A stretch of 64,000 nucleotides of DNA. It comes from Petrolisthes cinctipes (taxonomy: Eukaryota; Arthropoda; Malacostraca; Decapoda; Porcellanidae). The stretch lies in assembly GCA_033782935.1 (NCBI GenBank), contig JAWQEG010002454.1:94731-158730 (forward strand). The letters run 5' to 3'. A program made the position numbers and the translations under genes. Under the pieces are notes generated by a model that had not been told where the DNA came from, did not search any database, and saw only the letters and a list, made by a program, of their open reading frames with translations. Positions 11,337 to 24,026 of this stretch are shown one piece after another (the first letter of the stretch is position 1; the number at the start of each line of letters is the position of its first letter).

Positions 11337-11986
11337 CCACGAGCCTGCATATATTAAGCCAATAATGGTCACGGCAATATATTTCTCTCTAGATGATTTA
11401 ATTTGGTAAAACTCGGACTAAATTTCAGCTTTTCAAATATTCCAGCTACCAACCCAAATATTTGCCCTCGTTTTATTATTTTGTTGAAACAGGATGATAG
11501 TTATTAGTAATTTTAATGTATATACGAATGCAAGTATTAAATTTAGGGCTTCGGTATTCATTTCATCCGCTGATTCACCCGGTTTCGCATTATTGTATTT
11601 TTCCAGTGTACAGTCGTGATCAAGAGTACTTACACAACTTGTTAAGGATTACTGAAAACCTTTTGAGCCCTGTGTTTTATCACATTCGGGTTTGATACGG
11701 TTTGTACAACGCTGTGTGAGAACATTTAACCACGAGTATGCATGCATTTACGTACAGTCGTGAACATGCATCAGTTTTTCTCTCTCCCGTCAACCGAATA
11801 AGCTCTGTTAATTAAGAAATATAAGCGTAAAAGGGCAAAACTGCTTTGGTAAGTTTTTGGAGGAAACAAATATATTTAAACACTTCAATGTAATATGTTA
11901 CTTTAATTAAGCTGCTCTGATCTGCTTCTTAACCTAACTTTGGAGGAACCAGTGTTAGCCTTTATTATGCCCTACCCTCACTACCC
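10562..11986. other. Non-coding stretch with CT microsatellite
   Basis: It holds a (CT)n run at about 11297-11331 and two unpaired Tc1-like ends (TACAGTCGTGA at 11609 and 11753). No gene is supported. Confidence 0.5.
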
Positions 11987-12142
11987 CTTAAGGACCCTAT
12001 GATCGTGTATGAGACTTGGTGGGTTCTGATTCCTCCTGACTATACCACTAAACAAGCTCCTTCAATATTGGTGGCGTTTCGTGGCAATGTTTGAAGGATT
12101 CACTAACCTCCAATTTTCTGACTACATCACGGGGTACCTTAA
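11987..12142. mobile_element. TTAA-flanked foldback element, subfamily A
   Basis: Starts CCTTAAGGACCCTATGATCG and ends CATCACGGGGTACCTTAA. The left arm carries TCTGATTCCTCCTGACTATA and CCACTAAACAAG; the right arm carries GTTTCGTGGCAATGTTTGAA. The arms are complementary with mismatches. Confidence 0.65.
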
Positions 12143-12195
12143 CCCTAGGAATATGAGGGTTTTCATACTAAATTTGCTGACGTTGCCCAGCAGAA

Positions 12196-12350
12196 TTCCC
12201 TCTATAGTCTCTACCATAAATTTGCAACACTTCCCGTGCGTTTTCTCTATCCACTCTATCATAAGTTCTTTCTAAACCCATAAAGGCTATAAGCAGCATC
12301 TTATCTCTTTCACAGGCTTTCACTTTCAACTGCCTAACTGCAAACACGCC
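12196..12350 (-). pseudogene. LINE reverse transcriptase fragment
   Basis: An open segment of about 52 codons on the minus strand reads VRQLKVKACERDKMLLIAF followed by ERTYDRVDRENAREVLQIYG. It matches the RT region where LINEs have a FxDLEKAYDRVDR...L.YGV pattern, though the first catalytic Asp position is Gly here. No other part of the element is visible on either side, so it is an isolated relic. Confidence 0.6.
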
Positions 12351-14816
12351 ACGAATTTATACATAAAACTTAAGCAATGTACGGCACTCCTTCGATACAC
12401 CCAGCAGGAATGTTTAAATCTGTGTGATGAGCCTTACTAAGAGTGTCACCGCTCTGAGTATCACAGTCAGTTTACGTAATTTGTATTCTTGTAACTCCTG
12501 AAGCGCTTATTGTGCAGAAACTGGAGATTGAAACACACAATGACCCTGGGTATAGTAGTGACTTAATTTAGTTTGCATCGTAACTCCTGATGATGATAAT
12601 CAGCTGAGAAGCCAACAACACTCAGAGGAGGTAAGCAAGAGGAGGGCGGGTGTTGAAGGAGGCAATATGAGGCAGTCTGTGGGTGGGCCAGGCGGAGGTA
12701 TATAAGGTCTGACCTGCTAATTAACTGAGGGGATAAAAGACCCTTATCACCAGGGCTCCAGCAACGCAGCTTCTAAACTTCATTCTCTCCCTCCCTCCTT
12801 TTCTCACTACCTTCCTCACTTCCTCCTTCCAATAATTTTTCTCATTCCTCCCTTCCAGTTCTTTTCATCCATTTTTTCCCTCCATCTATCCTAAACTCTC
12901 CCAACGTTCTCACTCTCCATTTTTTATCACTCGCACTCTTCTCATTTTGCCCTTTCTCCATGGAGTCGACAACCCCCGGCACACTTGTCAGAGATGGCAC
13001 GCTTGATAACCAATTACAACACAAAACGTGATTTAATGGTCTTAAATCGTCTGACGTTGGTTCAAGGTCATTACTTAGAAAATTGGGGTTTACTAAAACA
13101 GTTATATATTGTATCTGTCCGTAGTGCTTCCTCTCGACCTTATAGTAGTAGCAACACCAAGCATGTTCTATTAATAGACCACTAAGGACATATGACTAAC
13201 GTCTGAATTATGGGTAATCGTTTGGTTTAGTCCAAGAAAAACACAGTAGTCATCGTTCACAGGTGAATGATGACAAAAATGCTGATAGTTGTTGTTGAAG
13301 TTCCTCAAGCTGTCTGACCGAGCAGCCCCGAAATGCTGATAGTATATTATCATACTTACTGTAATGGTCGTGTTACTTCTTGCCGTTCATGTGTAACTTT
13401 TTGCAGTTTGAAAATCTAGGAAGGCTTCACTTTGCATATTCCAGTTACTTGAACACTCTGTTCTGGGAACAACTCAATTGAAAAGCTGAAAAGTAACTGC
13501 ATGTTGTCAAAACGTAGCCCAACCTGCTATAGGATTTTTATACGCTATAATAACATTATTAGTCTTATCGTTTCTGGTTTTATTACCTATGTCAAGAGGT
13601 TATATACTAGGTTCAGTTTGATTGCTTGTTTGCTTGTCTGTCTGTCTGTCTGTTAGCAGGATCACACAAAACCAATGCTGGGATATTTATGATTTTTATT
13701 TCAAAAGGTGAGCCTCGTCACCGGAAAGAAGATATTAGGTTTTGGGTGAAATACAGATTAAGATCCAGGACCTTTACTCCTTAATTTACATTAAGTTTAA
13801 AAGTGGAATATTGGTGGCTTTTCTCTTAGACATTCACAACTAAAATATGATCATTACTTTTAAAAATAGTAATAATAATAATAATAATAATAATATTATC
13901 AGTATCAGTATCAGTATTTCTGTTGTTGTATTAATGTGTTTATTATTATTTTCATTGTTGCTCATATTATTATCATTATTATTAATAGTATTAGTATTAT
14001 TCTTCATTATCATTGTCAGCAATATCATTAACACCTTTAGAACCCGACAACTGTCACAGCAATGTAAGTAAGGATCAGGAACACCACACCCCCGCCACCA
14101 AAGTAGACACACTTGGTGAATGAGTGAACTCCAGCCAGGGCCCCCAAGCCGTGGTGCCAGACTTTACGACTATATTACTACACTTTTATACGGCACCCAA
14201 TCTCTCCACCACACTAAATTTCACTGGGGGTAAGAAAAACAAATTTCCATCAGCCGTGTCTTTATAGCCGCATACGGTAGAGGTTGTAAATTCATGGTAC
14301 AGTCCCAGGTGAAAAGGTGTTGGTCTGAGTCCCTCCTGCTTATACTAATGTCACGTGCTTTGTAAGTGGTATGATTAGGAGGAATGAATACCACAACTCC
14401 TGTTTGTGTACATTACAAGATTCCTAGTCTTTGACGATACTGGACTTTTTTCAAGATATTTCGCAGTTGGTGCACAAAATGTGTATAGCTGTAGTTATTG
14501 AAATATTCTTTGTTTCTTAACTACCGTATCCATGATCCATATATACTTACAGGTAAACCAAAGGGCGAAGGAGAGGCTAAACTTTTGTCCATGACTATAC
14601 CGTCCCCCCTGACGTGGTGTCAAAGATTCTTTACACAATGACATAATACTTGGTGCTTTGAAAAGTTCTTATTAACACAGTGTTTGAGCAATAACACCCT
14701 TTCAGTAGTTAATGCTCACTAACCCAATCTTTTCATGTTAACGTGCTGTAGAACTAAAGGGAACTGTAGTTGTCAGTCTCATTTATTTATGCTCATAGAG
14801 TGTCTGGCGTTTCTGG
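12351..14816. other. Non-coding stretch with AAT-type repeats
   Basis: No gene is supported. Trinucleotide AAT/ATT repeats occur at 13868-13896 and, degenerate, to about 14020. A TGTC-rich run lies near 13635. The TTTGTCCATGACTATA segment near 14586 looks like a Tc1-type end. Confidence 0.5.
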
Positions 14817-15335
14817 GTAGATGTGTGACCAGATAGATGTGTAACCATGTAGATGTGTGACCAGATAGATGTGTAACCATGTAGATGTGTGACCATGTAG
14901 ATGTGTGACCAGATAGATGTGTAACCATGTAGATGTGTGACCAGATAGATGTGTAACCATGTAGATGTGTGACCATGTAGATGTGTGACCTTGTAGATGT
15001 GTAACCATGTAGATGTGTGACCATGTAGATATGTAACCATGTAGATGTGTAACCATGTAGATGTGTAACCATGTAGATGTGTGACCATGTAGATTTGTAA
15101 CCATGTAGATGTGTAACCATGTAGATGTGTAACCAGGTAGATGTGTGACCATGTAGATGTGTAACCATGTAGATGTGTAACCATGTAGATGTGTAACCAT
15201 GTAGATGTGTAACCATGTAGATGTGTGACTAGGTAGATGTGTGACCATGTAGATGTGTAACCATGTAGATGTGTAACCATGTAGATGTGTAACCATGTAG
15301 ATGTGTGACCAGGTAGATGTTTGACCAGGTAGATA
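14817..15335. repeat. 16-bp minisatellite (TAGATGTGTRACCATG)n
   Basis: About 32 tandem copies of a 16-base unit, with variation mainly at R and at CATG versus CAGG or CAGA. Because 16 is not divisible by 3, every minus-strand frame reads through all phases and gives the same 16-residue peptide period (HLHGYTSTWLHIYMVT). Three overlapping frames of 145-192 codons result, and none is a gene. Degenerate copies trail to about 15440. Confidence 0.95.
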
Positions 15336-15439
15336 TGGCACCAGGTACTAAAATGTGACACTATGTATTAAGTTGGTGTCCTTACAAATCCTATGATGTG
15401 ACAGCAGGTAGGTATGACACCAGGTTAAAAAATGTGACA

Positions 15440-15717
15440 GGAAACAAGTACCGAGATGTGGCAACAGTGTGCATGTTGACACATAGGTTTACATAATGGA
15501 GTACCCTCAACATGACAGTTTGAAAATAGACTAAAGCAAATTCATGATGAAATGTGTGTTTAATTACTATCTGACCATCTAAGGGAACTAATAATAATAC
15601 CCAAGAGTTCGAAAACCAGGAGGCTGTAGTCATTCTATACGGCGTTAATAGCTTCTTTTTTTTTGACAGGGTAATTGGATTAATGCCTGCTGATTTATAT
15701 TTTATCACATATACAAT

Positions 15718-15748
<31 letters not shown>

Positions 15749-16160
15749 CAACGCTATTTTGCGAAAACATTCATAACTACTGTATATGAGAGGTGTAAGA
15801 TTCAATGTCACGTGGATGGTTGATACGCCACCCTTATATAATTCTCCCCTACACTTCTCCTTCCGAAGACTAGGCTATACTCAATTGAAATCAGAGGGCC
15901 TGAAAAATCTCTCCTACACCTCTCCTCTCTATGTGCCCGTTACGCCCTTGCTATTCCGAAGACCTAAAATCTCTCTGAGGGCCCGAAATCAGAGTGCCTG
16001 AAAAATCTCCCCTATATCTCTCTCCATTTTTTCCCCCGCCATTGTGATAAGCGGCTTCCATACTCTTTACCTCTCGCCTCAGCACCCAATCCCACTTTTT
16101 ACTTGAGGTGGTGGAAATAAAGCCCAGAGCCGTGTGAAGTACTGGCGGGTGCTGTGTGAA
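15440..16160. other. Non-coding stretch with AT microsatellite
   Basis: An (AT)n run lies at about 15714-15748. Between 15860 and 16020 short phrases such as CAGAG(G/T)GCCTGAAAAATCTC recur, suggesting an old local duplication. No gene is supported. Confidence 0.5.
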
Positions 16161-16381
16161 CTTGATGGTAGGGGAGGGTTCCTGGGTTTTACGTGTGTGT
16201 GTGTGTGTAGGCTGATGGGTATTATATTTTTTGGTTTGTATGAATGAGGTTTGTAGTAATTTTTTTTATTACTGGTGGTAGGGGAGGGTTTGTGGGTTTT
16301 ACGTGTGTGTGTGTGTGTGTTGGCTTATGGGTATTATATTTTTTTGGTTTGTATGAATGAGGTTTGTAGTACTTTTTTTTT
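16161..16381. repeat. Tandem duplication, 110 bp period
   Basis: Two direct copies, each starting GGTAGGGGAGGGTT, pass through a TG microsatellite and end in AATGAGGTTTGTAGTA plus a T run. The G/T-rich sequence continues to about 16720. The plus-strand frames here follow from this composition. Confidence 0.8.
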
Positions 16382-17713
16382 GTTTTTCTTACTGGTCTAT
16401 GGGTTTTATCTGTATGGGGCTTGCATTAGTGGGTTTGTAGGGTATTGTGAGTTTTTATCTGTACGGATTGATGACTTTACGTTTGTGGGATTTTGTGGGT
16501 ATTTATGGATTTTGCATTAGTGGGACTCATATTCTTGTGGGATTGTCTTGCATACCTAGGTTTTGTGGCTTTGTGGGATTTCTTTGGTTTCGTAGGTATG
16601 GTAATTTTGTAAGTTTTTTATACTTGAATTATTTTAGTGTTTTTTTTAAGTTGTTGATAATATATTTCTGTAGTTTTTTTTACGGGGTTTTGCGAGAATT
16701 ACAAGTTTTGTATTTTGTAGACCTCGACCGCAAAGCCTCGACCATGGATGACTAACTGGCTAGAGCCTACGTGGTTGGAGATTTAAAGCAGCATTGTAGT
16801 TTTTCTGTGTGTTTTGGGCGACTAGGAGGCCTCTGATTCCTCGAAAATTTGCCAGAAATCAGACTCTCCCAGTGTAAATGGGTGTTCTAATACCTCAAAC
16901 CTCTAAGGCGGTGAAAGTGTTCAGTCAGAGCCAGGCCGCCATTTACCTACGCTCTCCCTTTCGTGAAAAAATAATTGGTTCATAACTTGTTTTTATATCT
17001 TATTTACAGATAGACTGACTAACATAGGATGGACGTTTCCTTCCATACCTCTGCCTGCGCTCTACCAATCGCTTGCTATACCCAATCACAATTTCCCTGG
17101 TCCCTGGCACTTATATTCTATTTACAAAAATCTCGATAATTTGCCAATAACTTTTTTGAGTTTTTTTGTTAACAGACAGGCTGACAGACAAATAAAAACA
17201 AGCAATCACTAAACCTGCTCCAAGGAAATTGAAGGAAATAAAAACATATCCCAAAACGAGGACAACATACATGTATGTACAGTACACCTTCTGTAGCAGT
17301 CCAGCCAGCAAAGCATCCTCAACAAAGGCCTCTCTAATGGTGTGTGTGAGTGTGTACTGCGCACTGAGGACTTCCCAAACATGATATTTTTTTATGCCAA
17401 GTGCAATATGTGCAATGTCTACTGTGGTGTCTGTCAGGGAATTCCCTTGTTTACGATGTGCTATGAAAGGACCAACACTAGCATATGCCACCAGACTATG
17501 TTTACAACACATTTGCATGTTAAGAGCAAAATTAGCGAGTTTGCGGCGTGTCATTCATGGTACACACAAAATATCTGAATTTTCTTAGTATTGTGAAGAA
17601 TAAAATTAGGACATTTAACAACGTGATGGTGACTTTGTACATATGAACTGTGCATTGACCATATCATCATAGAGATTACTTCATAAAGGGAGACTCTGCA
17701 AAACCTTTCAGGA
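16382..17713. other. Non-coding stretch
   Basis: G/T-rich to 16720, then mixed. A minus-strand frame at 17111-17554 (147 codons) and partly open plus frames over it show no recognisable domain. I do not call a gene. Confidence 0.4.
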
Positions 17714-18283
17714 TCAGGAATTTACGAAGCGGATTCCCGACACGATCGCTCCATATTTAGTCTTAAGGGCAAGGAGACAAGTGTCCGTATAGTGTTGTAT
17801 TTCATTATTATTTAGTTTTGTCTGTACACTGGTCACCAGAAATAGCTTATCTACTTGGCATACGCAGCTACAGTGTCTGCAGCTGCAGATTAATATTTTC
17901 CGTGAATTTACTCGGAAACAATATTCCTGTCCACTAATAATTATGGAGTGTTCAGTGCAGGTCCCAGAACATGTATAGAGTTCTGTACATCTTATTACTT
18001 GTGTACTGGAATGGGAACGGAGTCTGTATATTTGTTCATATGTCTTGTATGTTCCTACAATTTTCGATATACAAATGCCGAGCCACAATGTTGAAAATGA
18101 CAAAATAATTGGAAAACACAGAACAGTAGCACAGCTTTGCTTTACATTTAGAGGGGAATTTGTTAGTGGTGTAAAAGAGGGATACTTCTTCCTCCAAACT
18201 GGGCTACGAAACATATGAATCCCTATTAAAATATCAAGATAGTAGTTTTCCTTGTATATTTTGAATTTAACTCTGTAGTCCAC
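17714..18283 (-). CDS. Unrecognised cysteine-rich ORF (189 codons)
   Basis: I do not recognise this frame. It is the longest minus-strand frame outside transposons and repeats, in AT-rich DNA where a chance frame this long is unlikely by a rough estimate. A hydrophobic stretch (VLCFPIILSFSTLWLGICI) follows a basic segment and could be a signal anchor. The C-terminal half holds ten cysteines within about 80 residues, with CTELYTCSGTC near its start and CSCRHCSCVC near its middle. The spacing loosely recalls secreted cystine-rich domains, but no named family fits by eye. No TATA box, flanking exon or poly(A) signal was established. It might be an exon, an old element, or chance. Confidence 0.25.
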   Translation of the reverse strand: MDYRVKFKIYKENYYLDILIGIHMFRSPVWRKKYPSFTPLTNSPLNVKQSCATVLCFPIILSFSTLWLGICISKIVGTYKTYEQIYRLRSHSSTQVIRCTELYTCSGTCTEHSIIISGQEYCFRVNSRKILICSCRHCSCVCQVDKLFLVTSVQTKLNNNEIQHYTDTCLLALKTKYGAIVSGIRFVNS

Positions 18284-18540
18284 TAATTCATCTCAATTAG
18301 GTGACCTTCATACAATTCTTCTAATTAAGCCCTCTTCTCCACATAGCGGCTGATGAATATTGCTGTTTTTTCCTGATGCCCGAGACGCGACGGCCATATA
18401 AAATATATAAGCTTTGTATCCCGAGCATCGGGACCCGACGATATGTTCTTTGCTACGACCCCTAATCCGAAGGTTAAATACAAAAGCACCCTCCCCCATT
18501 TCTCTCAGGCTGTGTGTATGAAGGCTTTGCTGGATGGGTG

Positions 18541-18615
18541 TGGGATACAAGGAACCCCTTGTGAGGGGTACAAAGAACCCCTTGTGTGGGGTACAAAGAA
18601 CCCCTTATGTGGAGG
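18541..18615 (+). repeat. Short tandem repeat (~27 bp unit)
   Basis: Three copies of a unit with core AAGAACCCCTTGTGTGGGG and intervening TAC or ATACA. Confidence 0.7.
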
Positions 18616-18677
18616 TATTTACCTAATTTATACACTTTCATAATCTCTCTCTCTCTCCCCTCCCCCTCCCCCTGACC

Positions 18678-20751
<2,074 letters not shown>

Positions 20752-21785
20752 GTTGGTATAGCCAGGGAGTATATTATCTTTTAAACAAACGAGGTTGAAG
20801 GATATGGCTTGTTCTGCATTTATTAGTTTTTTATTTATGCTTTCAATAGATCTAACAGTTTTTCTTAAATCTTCACTTAGATGGTGGATAAGTGAGGCAA
20901 ATGTTGAGTTGTTGGGGGAGGTCGACGTTTCGTCCAGTACGTTGGACATCTTCAGGAAGAAGTGGTGATTCTGGGTGGGTGAGGGGTATTTATCTATTTT
21001 CCGCATGTGGGGTGGGCGGGGCCACCATATCAGAGGCCTAGTGATTGGTGGATGGGGGGTGGCGTCTGATTCTGGTGCTTCGTCTGAGTTGTTGGTTGGT
21101 GGTGGGTAAGATGTTAGATGCTTGTGGTGAGTCAGTAGGTGTAGGAGGTGTGGTGAGTATCCTGACTGGAATGCTGGTGTGTCGTTTTCTGGAGGGTAGT
21201 ATTTGGAGGTCTTGTGTCTGGTTGTTTATAGAAGGTTGTAGGGTTTCTATGTAAATTGCTTCTAGGTAGGAGAGTCGTCTGCTGTCTGTTTCTTTGTCTA
21301 GTATGGTGGTATTATTTACTAGATTGTCTCGTGTCAGAGCTTGGTGGTCGTGGGTATGGTAGTGGTCTTTTATAGATCCTGACTGGAGGTGCATGGTGAG
21401 CCGACGAGACAGTGACGTTTGTGTTTTACCAACATAGTGGTGAGGCTCACTGTCCACACTGTTACAGGTGTGCTGGTAAATCACGTGGTCGCTGTTCATC
21501 TGGCTCTTGGAGGTAGTAGGTCGGTTGTGTAGGGTGAGGTTCGAGGTTTTGGGAGACTTGTAGTAGATTACTAGTTTGATCTCACTGTCTGGGTCGGTGG
21601 GGTGGACATTCTTCTTTATTATGTCTCTTAGTATGGTCTCGTCAGTCTTGTAGTCGGTGGACATGTAATTACGGTAGTAAAGTCTGATGTCACTGTTTGG
21701 TTTGGTTGGGGAATTCACTTCGTACCATTTTTCTAGCTGGAATTTGATGGTGTTAGACGTCTCTAACACCATCAAATTCCAGCTA
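20752..21785 (-). mobile_element. Penelope-like element, 5' truncated
   Basis: A minus-strand fragment of a Penelope-like element keeps the GIY-YIG endonuclease end and 3' region but lacks the reverse transcriptase. Its lower-coordinate end abuts an (AT)n run at 20731-20751. Its upper end is a perfect 24-base hairpin (21734-21757 against 21762-21785, loop of 4), followed by another (AT)n. Inverted short copies at a truncated 5' end are typical of this class. The hairpin and AT-rich flanks set the borders. Confidence 0.75.
21038..21775 (-). pseudogene. Penelope-like GIY-YIG endonuclease fragment
   Basis: The 245-codon frame encodes the C-terminal endonuclease that nicks target DNA for Penelope-like retrotransposition. 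Seen in order are VIYQHTCNS (substrate-side Cys block), HHYVGKTQTSLSRRLTMHL (the GIY-YIG second strand and the conserved Arg helix), and SYLEAIYIETLQPSINNQ (the catalytic Glu and the conserved tail). The upstream Met sits exactly at the truncation point, so it is not a native start. The reverse transcriptase that normally precedes this domain is absent. The frame itself has no stops, which suggests limited decay. The 3' region at 20760-21037 is non-coding, with an incidental frame. Confidence 0.8.
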
Positions 21786-22047
21786 TATATATATATATAT
21801 TATACAGGAATACAGGGGTAGCTGTCTAATATATTCAGTAGTCTATCCCACTACGATGGTGAACAAAAGACAGTGCCTTTATTTAAAGGATATAATGTAA
21901 CAGATTCTAATTATATTTGTTTGTTATTACTTTTCAACTAATCACCTTCATTATTCTTACCCTCTTCCCCCTCACCCTCGCCTCAAATCATCACATTTCT
22001 TCTCTCCTATATCCACCTACGTTAATGCAGTATGCACTTCTTTAAAC

Positions 22048-22479
22048 CCGGGTTCTTCAAACTACGGGTCCCGAATTCCTCCAAACTGGATCGCAGGTTC
22101 ACAAAAATAAATACATGAATAAAATAGAATAATAATGTTCGTGACAATAAAATAAATATGAAGTTCATACATGAATGCACCTAACATATTATTATAATCG
22201 AATATTCATATATTTAATTATCAATAAAACAAAATCATTGCACAAATATTAGCCTTCTTGAGAGAGAATGAGAGAGAGAGAGAGGGAGGGGTAGGTGAGG
22301 CAGTGTTTATAATTCTGGTTAGAATGCCTCTTAATCATAAATATTACGTTTCAGTTACTGGCCTTGTATTTTCTTAGGTTGATAATTCTGTTCATTTGTA
22401 AAAGATCTTTCTGTATTGGTCGCGAGAATGATGTCATAGTAAAAACTGGGTCACGACTTAAAAAGTTTGAAGAACCCTG
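22048..22479. mobile_element. hAT-type MITE with 8-bp target duplication
   Basis: A 432-bp element starts CCGGGTTCTTCAAACTAC and ends AAGTTTGAAGAACCCTG, giving imperfect terminal inverted repeats of about 15 bp. Perfect 8-bp direct repeats CTTTAAAC flank it at 22040-22047 and 22480-22487. Eight-base target duplications and CAGGG-type ends fit the hAT superfamily. It has no coding capacity. Confidence 0.8.
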
Positions 22480-22756
22480 CTTTAAACTATTGGTGATTCG
22501 ATACCGTTCATAGTGTATGCTTCATTCATTCCTCCTGACACACGTCTTCTCTACCTGATCATTTGTTACCCTCCTATATAGCCCCGCCCACATTTCTCTC
22601 CTCCTCTCCCACTAACATCCCTCCTCCCTCCACCTACAACTGTTGCCAGATCCGACGAGGCCCAAACCAAGTCGCTGTTGGATGGGGAGTGGACCCTTGA
22701 TCTGTCCGGAGCTGTACGTCCACCACCACGCTGGCAGGCGGGTTGGTGGGTTTGTA

Positions 22757-22911
22757 CAGTCACGGTCAATAGTCCTGCAACACCTGCCAATGAGATGGCT
22801 TCGAAAAATGATCTGAAACTATAGCTGTTGGTCTCTGCAATATTGGTTCATAAGATTCACTCAAATGGCTCGCTTTTATTCACCAGGTTTCAGGACTTTT
22901 GACCATGACTG
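22757..22911. mobile_element. TA-target MITE inserted in duplicated unit
   Basis: A palindromic 155-bp element has ends CAGTCACGGTCAATAGTCCT and AGGACTTTTGACCATGACTG and is flanked by TA on both sides. The paralogous copy at 54402-54403 holds a single TA in otherwise matching sequence, so the insertion site and target duplication are directly visible. Confidence 0.88.
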
Positions 22912-23417
22912 TACACACATACACACAAGGGTATTTTTTCATAATTTATGGTCTAAACCATACTAAACTCTTGAACTTTGTAGAAGCAGTGATCCATACA
23001 TTTTATAAAGTATGAATTAATTCAATAAATGCATTTTAAGTATTATATTCATTAGTAATAATAATGATATTATTATTATTAATATTATTATTATATTGAT
23101 TAATAATAATGATGATAATAATAGTAATAATAATAGTATTAATAATAATAATAATAATAATAATATAATTATTATTATTATTAATATTAATATTATTGAT
23201 CAATCTGGTGTTTCGTTGTCCGAGCCTGAAGTGGTTCAGAAGGCTGGTGCACTGTGGCTGGCTGCGGGACAGAACATTAGTCCGGCACTGTACAGTAGCA
23301 GCCCGCCCACTGGCTAGATTCACTTGGGGAGTGTTTCCAACATCCCTGGGGGCACCAAATCCAGCCTCCAGCAACACCGCCCAAACTCATAACCCCTAGT
23401 GTAGACACGGCTGATGA

Positions 23418-23564
23418 GACCCCGTGATGTAGTAAGAAAATTGGAGTCCTTTAAATATTGCCCCGAAACACAACCTACAGTATAAAGAAGGAGCATGTTT
23501 CGTGGTATAGTCGAGAGGAATCAGAAGCCTCCAATTTTCATACACGATTACAGGGTACTTAAAG
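23418..23564. mobile_element. TTAA-type foldback element, subfamily A
   Basis: It begins GACCCCGTGATGTAG and ends ACACGATTACAGGGTACTTAA. It has the complementary AAATTGGAG and CCTCCAATTTTC arms and the GTTTCGTGGTATAGTC core. It lies inside the duplicated unit and lacks ten bases present in the other copy. Confidence 0.65.
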
Positions 23565-23576
23565 TACGGTTGGCCA

Positions 23577-23765
23577 CAGGAATTCTTACACGGAAAGAGA
23601 GGTTATTATTCTGAAACTACTGCAATGAATGGTCTACCAAGTGACTCAGTGACAGCATAGCAAAACACCTAATATTATTGTTTTTTGCAATTATGTACTT
23701 TTATATAATCAATGTTGTAAACCCTTGAAAACAACAGCTTGTGTACGAATTCTTGTGGCCAATAG
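23577..23765. mobile_element. TA-target MITE (CGGTTGGCCACAGG ends)
   Basis: The left end CGGTTGGCCACAGGAATTCT pairs with the right end GAATTCTTGTGGCCAATAG. TA lies on both sides, and the right TA is shared with the next MITE. A relative lies at 58173-58381. Confidence 0.6.
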
Positions 23766-23767
23766 TA

Positions 23768-24026
23768 CAGTCACGAGCATAAGTTTCTTTACCCCCCCTG
23801 GCGAGAGTGAAATCGAAGTCGTGGTTGGATATGGACTAGACGAACATAAAATTAGCCAGTTCATAATGCTCGGATAATGCTTCATGTCTTTAGAGGTGTT
23901 CACTTACTTGAATCCAACAAATTATACACAGTCATGAGATACTGACTCCCAGTGTTCGTTTGCCAGGGGCCCTTCTCCAACCACTCACTCTCGCCAGAGG
24001 GGTAAAGAAACTTATGCTTGTGACTG
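23768..24026. mobile_element. TA-target MITE (CAGTCACRAGCATAAG ends)
   Basis: A 259-bp element has terminal inverted repeats of about 42 bp with two differences, beginning CAGTCACGAGCATAAGTTTC on the left. It is flanked by TA. It directly abuts the previous MITE and lies outside the duplicated unit. Confidence 0.75.

Larger units (their letters stand above)
21938..23744 (+). repeat. Duplicated ~1.7 kb unit, copy 1
   Basis: This is near-identical to 53591-55255, in the same orientation. It contains a hAT-type MITE, a C/T-rich block, AAT repeats, a TA-target MITE absent from the other copy, and a TTAA-family element. The length difference is largely that 155-bp insertion. Homology begins at AATCACCTTCATT and ends at CAGCTTGTGT. 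Confidence 0.92.

Noticed and set aside
14779..15361. Three long minus-strand ORFs (145-192 codons) with HLHGYTSTW repeats
   Set aside because: They are one 16-bp minisatellite read in three phases; no gene.
16275..16755. Hydrophobic small ORFs resembling membrane proteins
   Set aside because: They lie in a G/T-rich tandem duplication; the hydrophobicity follows from the base composition.
17111..17554. 147-codon minus-strand ORF
   Set aside because: An ORF of this length can arise by chance in this composition, frames on the other strand are equally open, and no motif is recognisable.
22566..22790. Minus-strand ORF repeated at 54213-54416
   Set aside because: It is a shadow of the duplicated non-coding unit and spans a MITE insertion in one copy.
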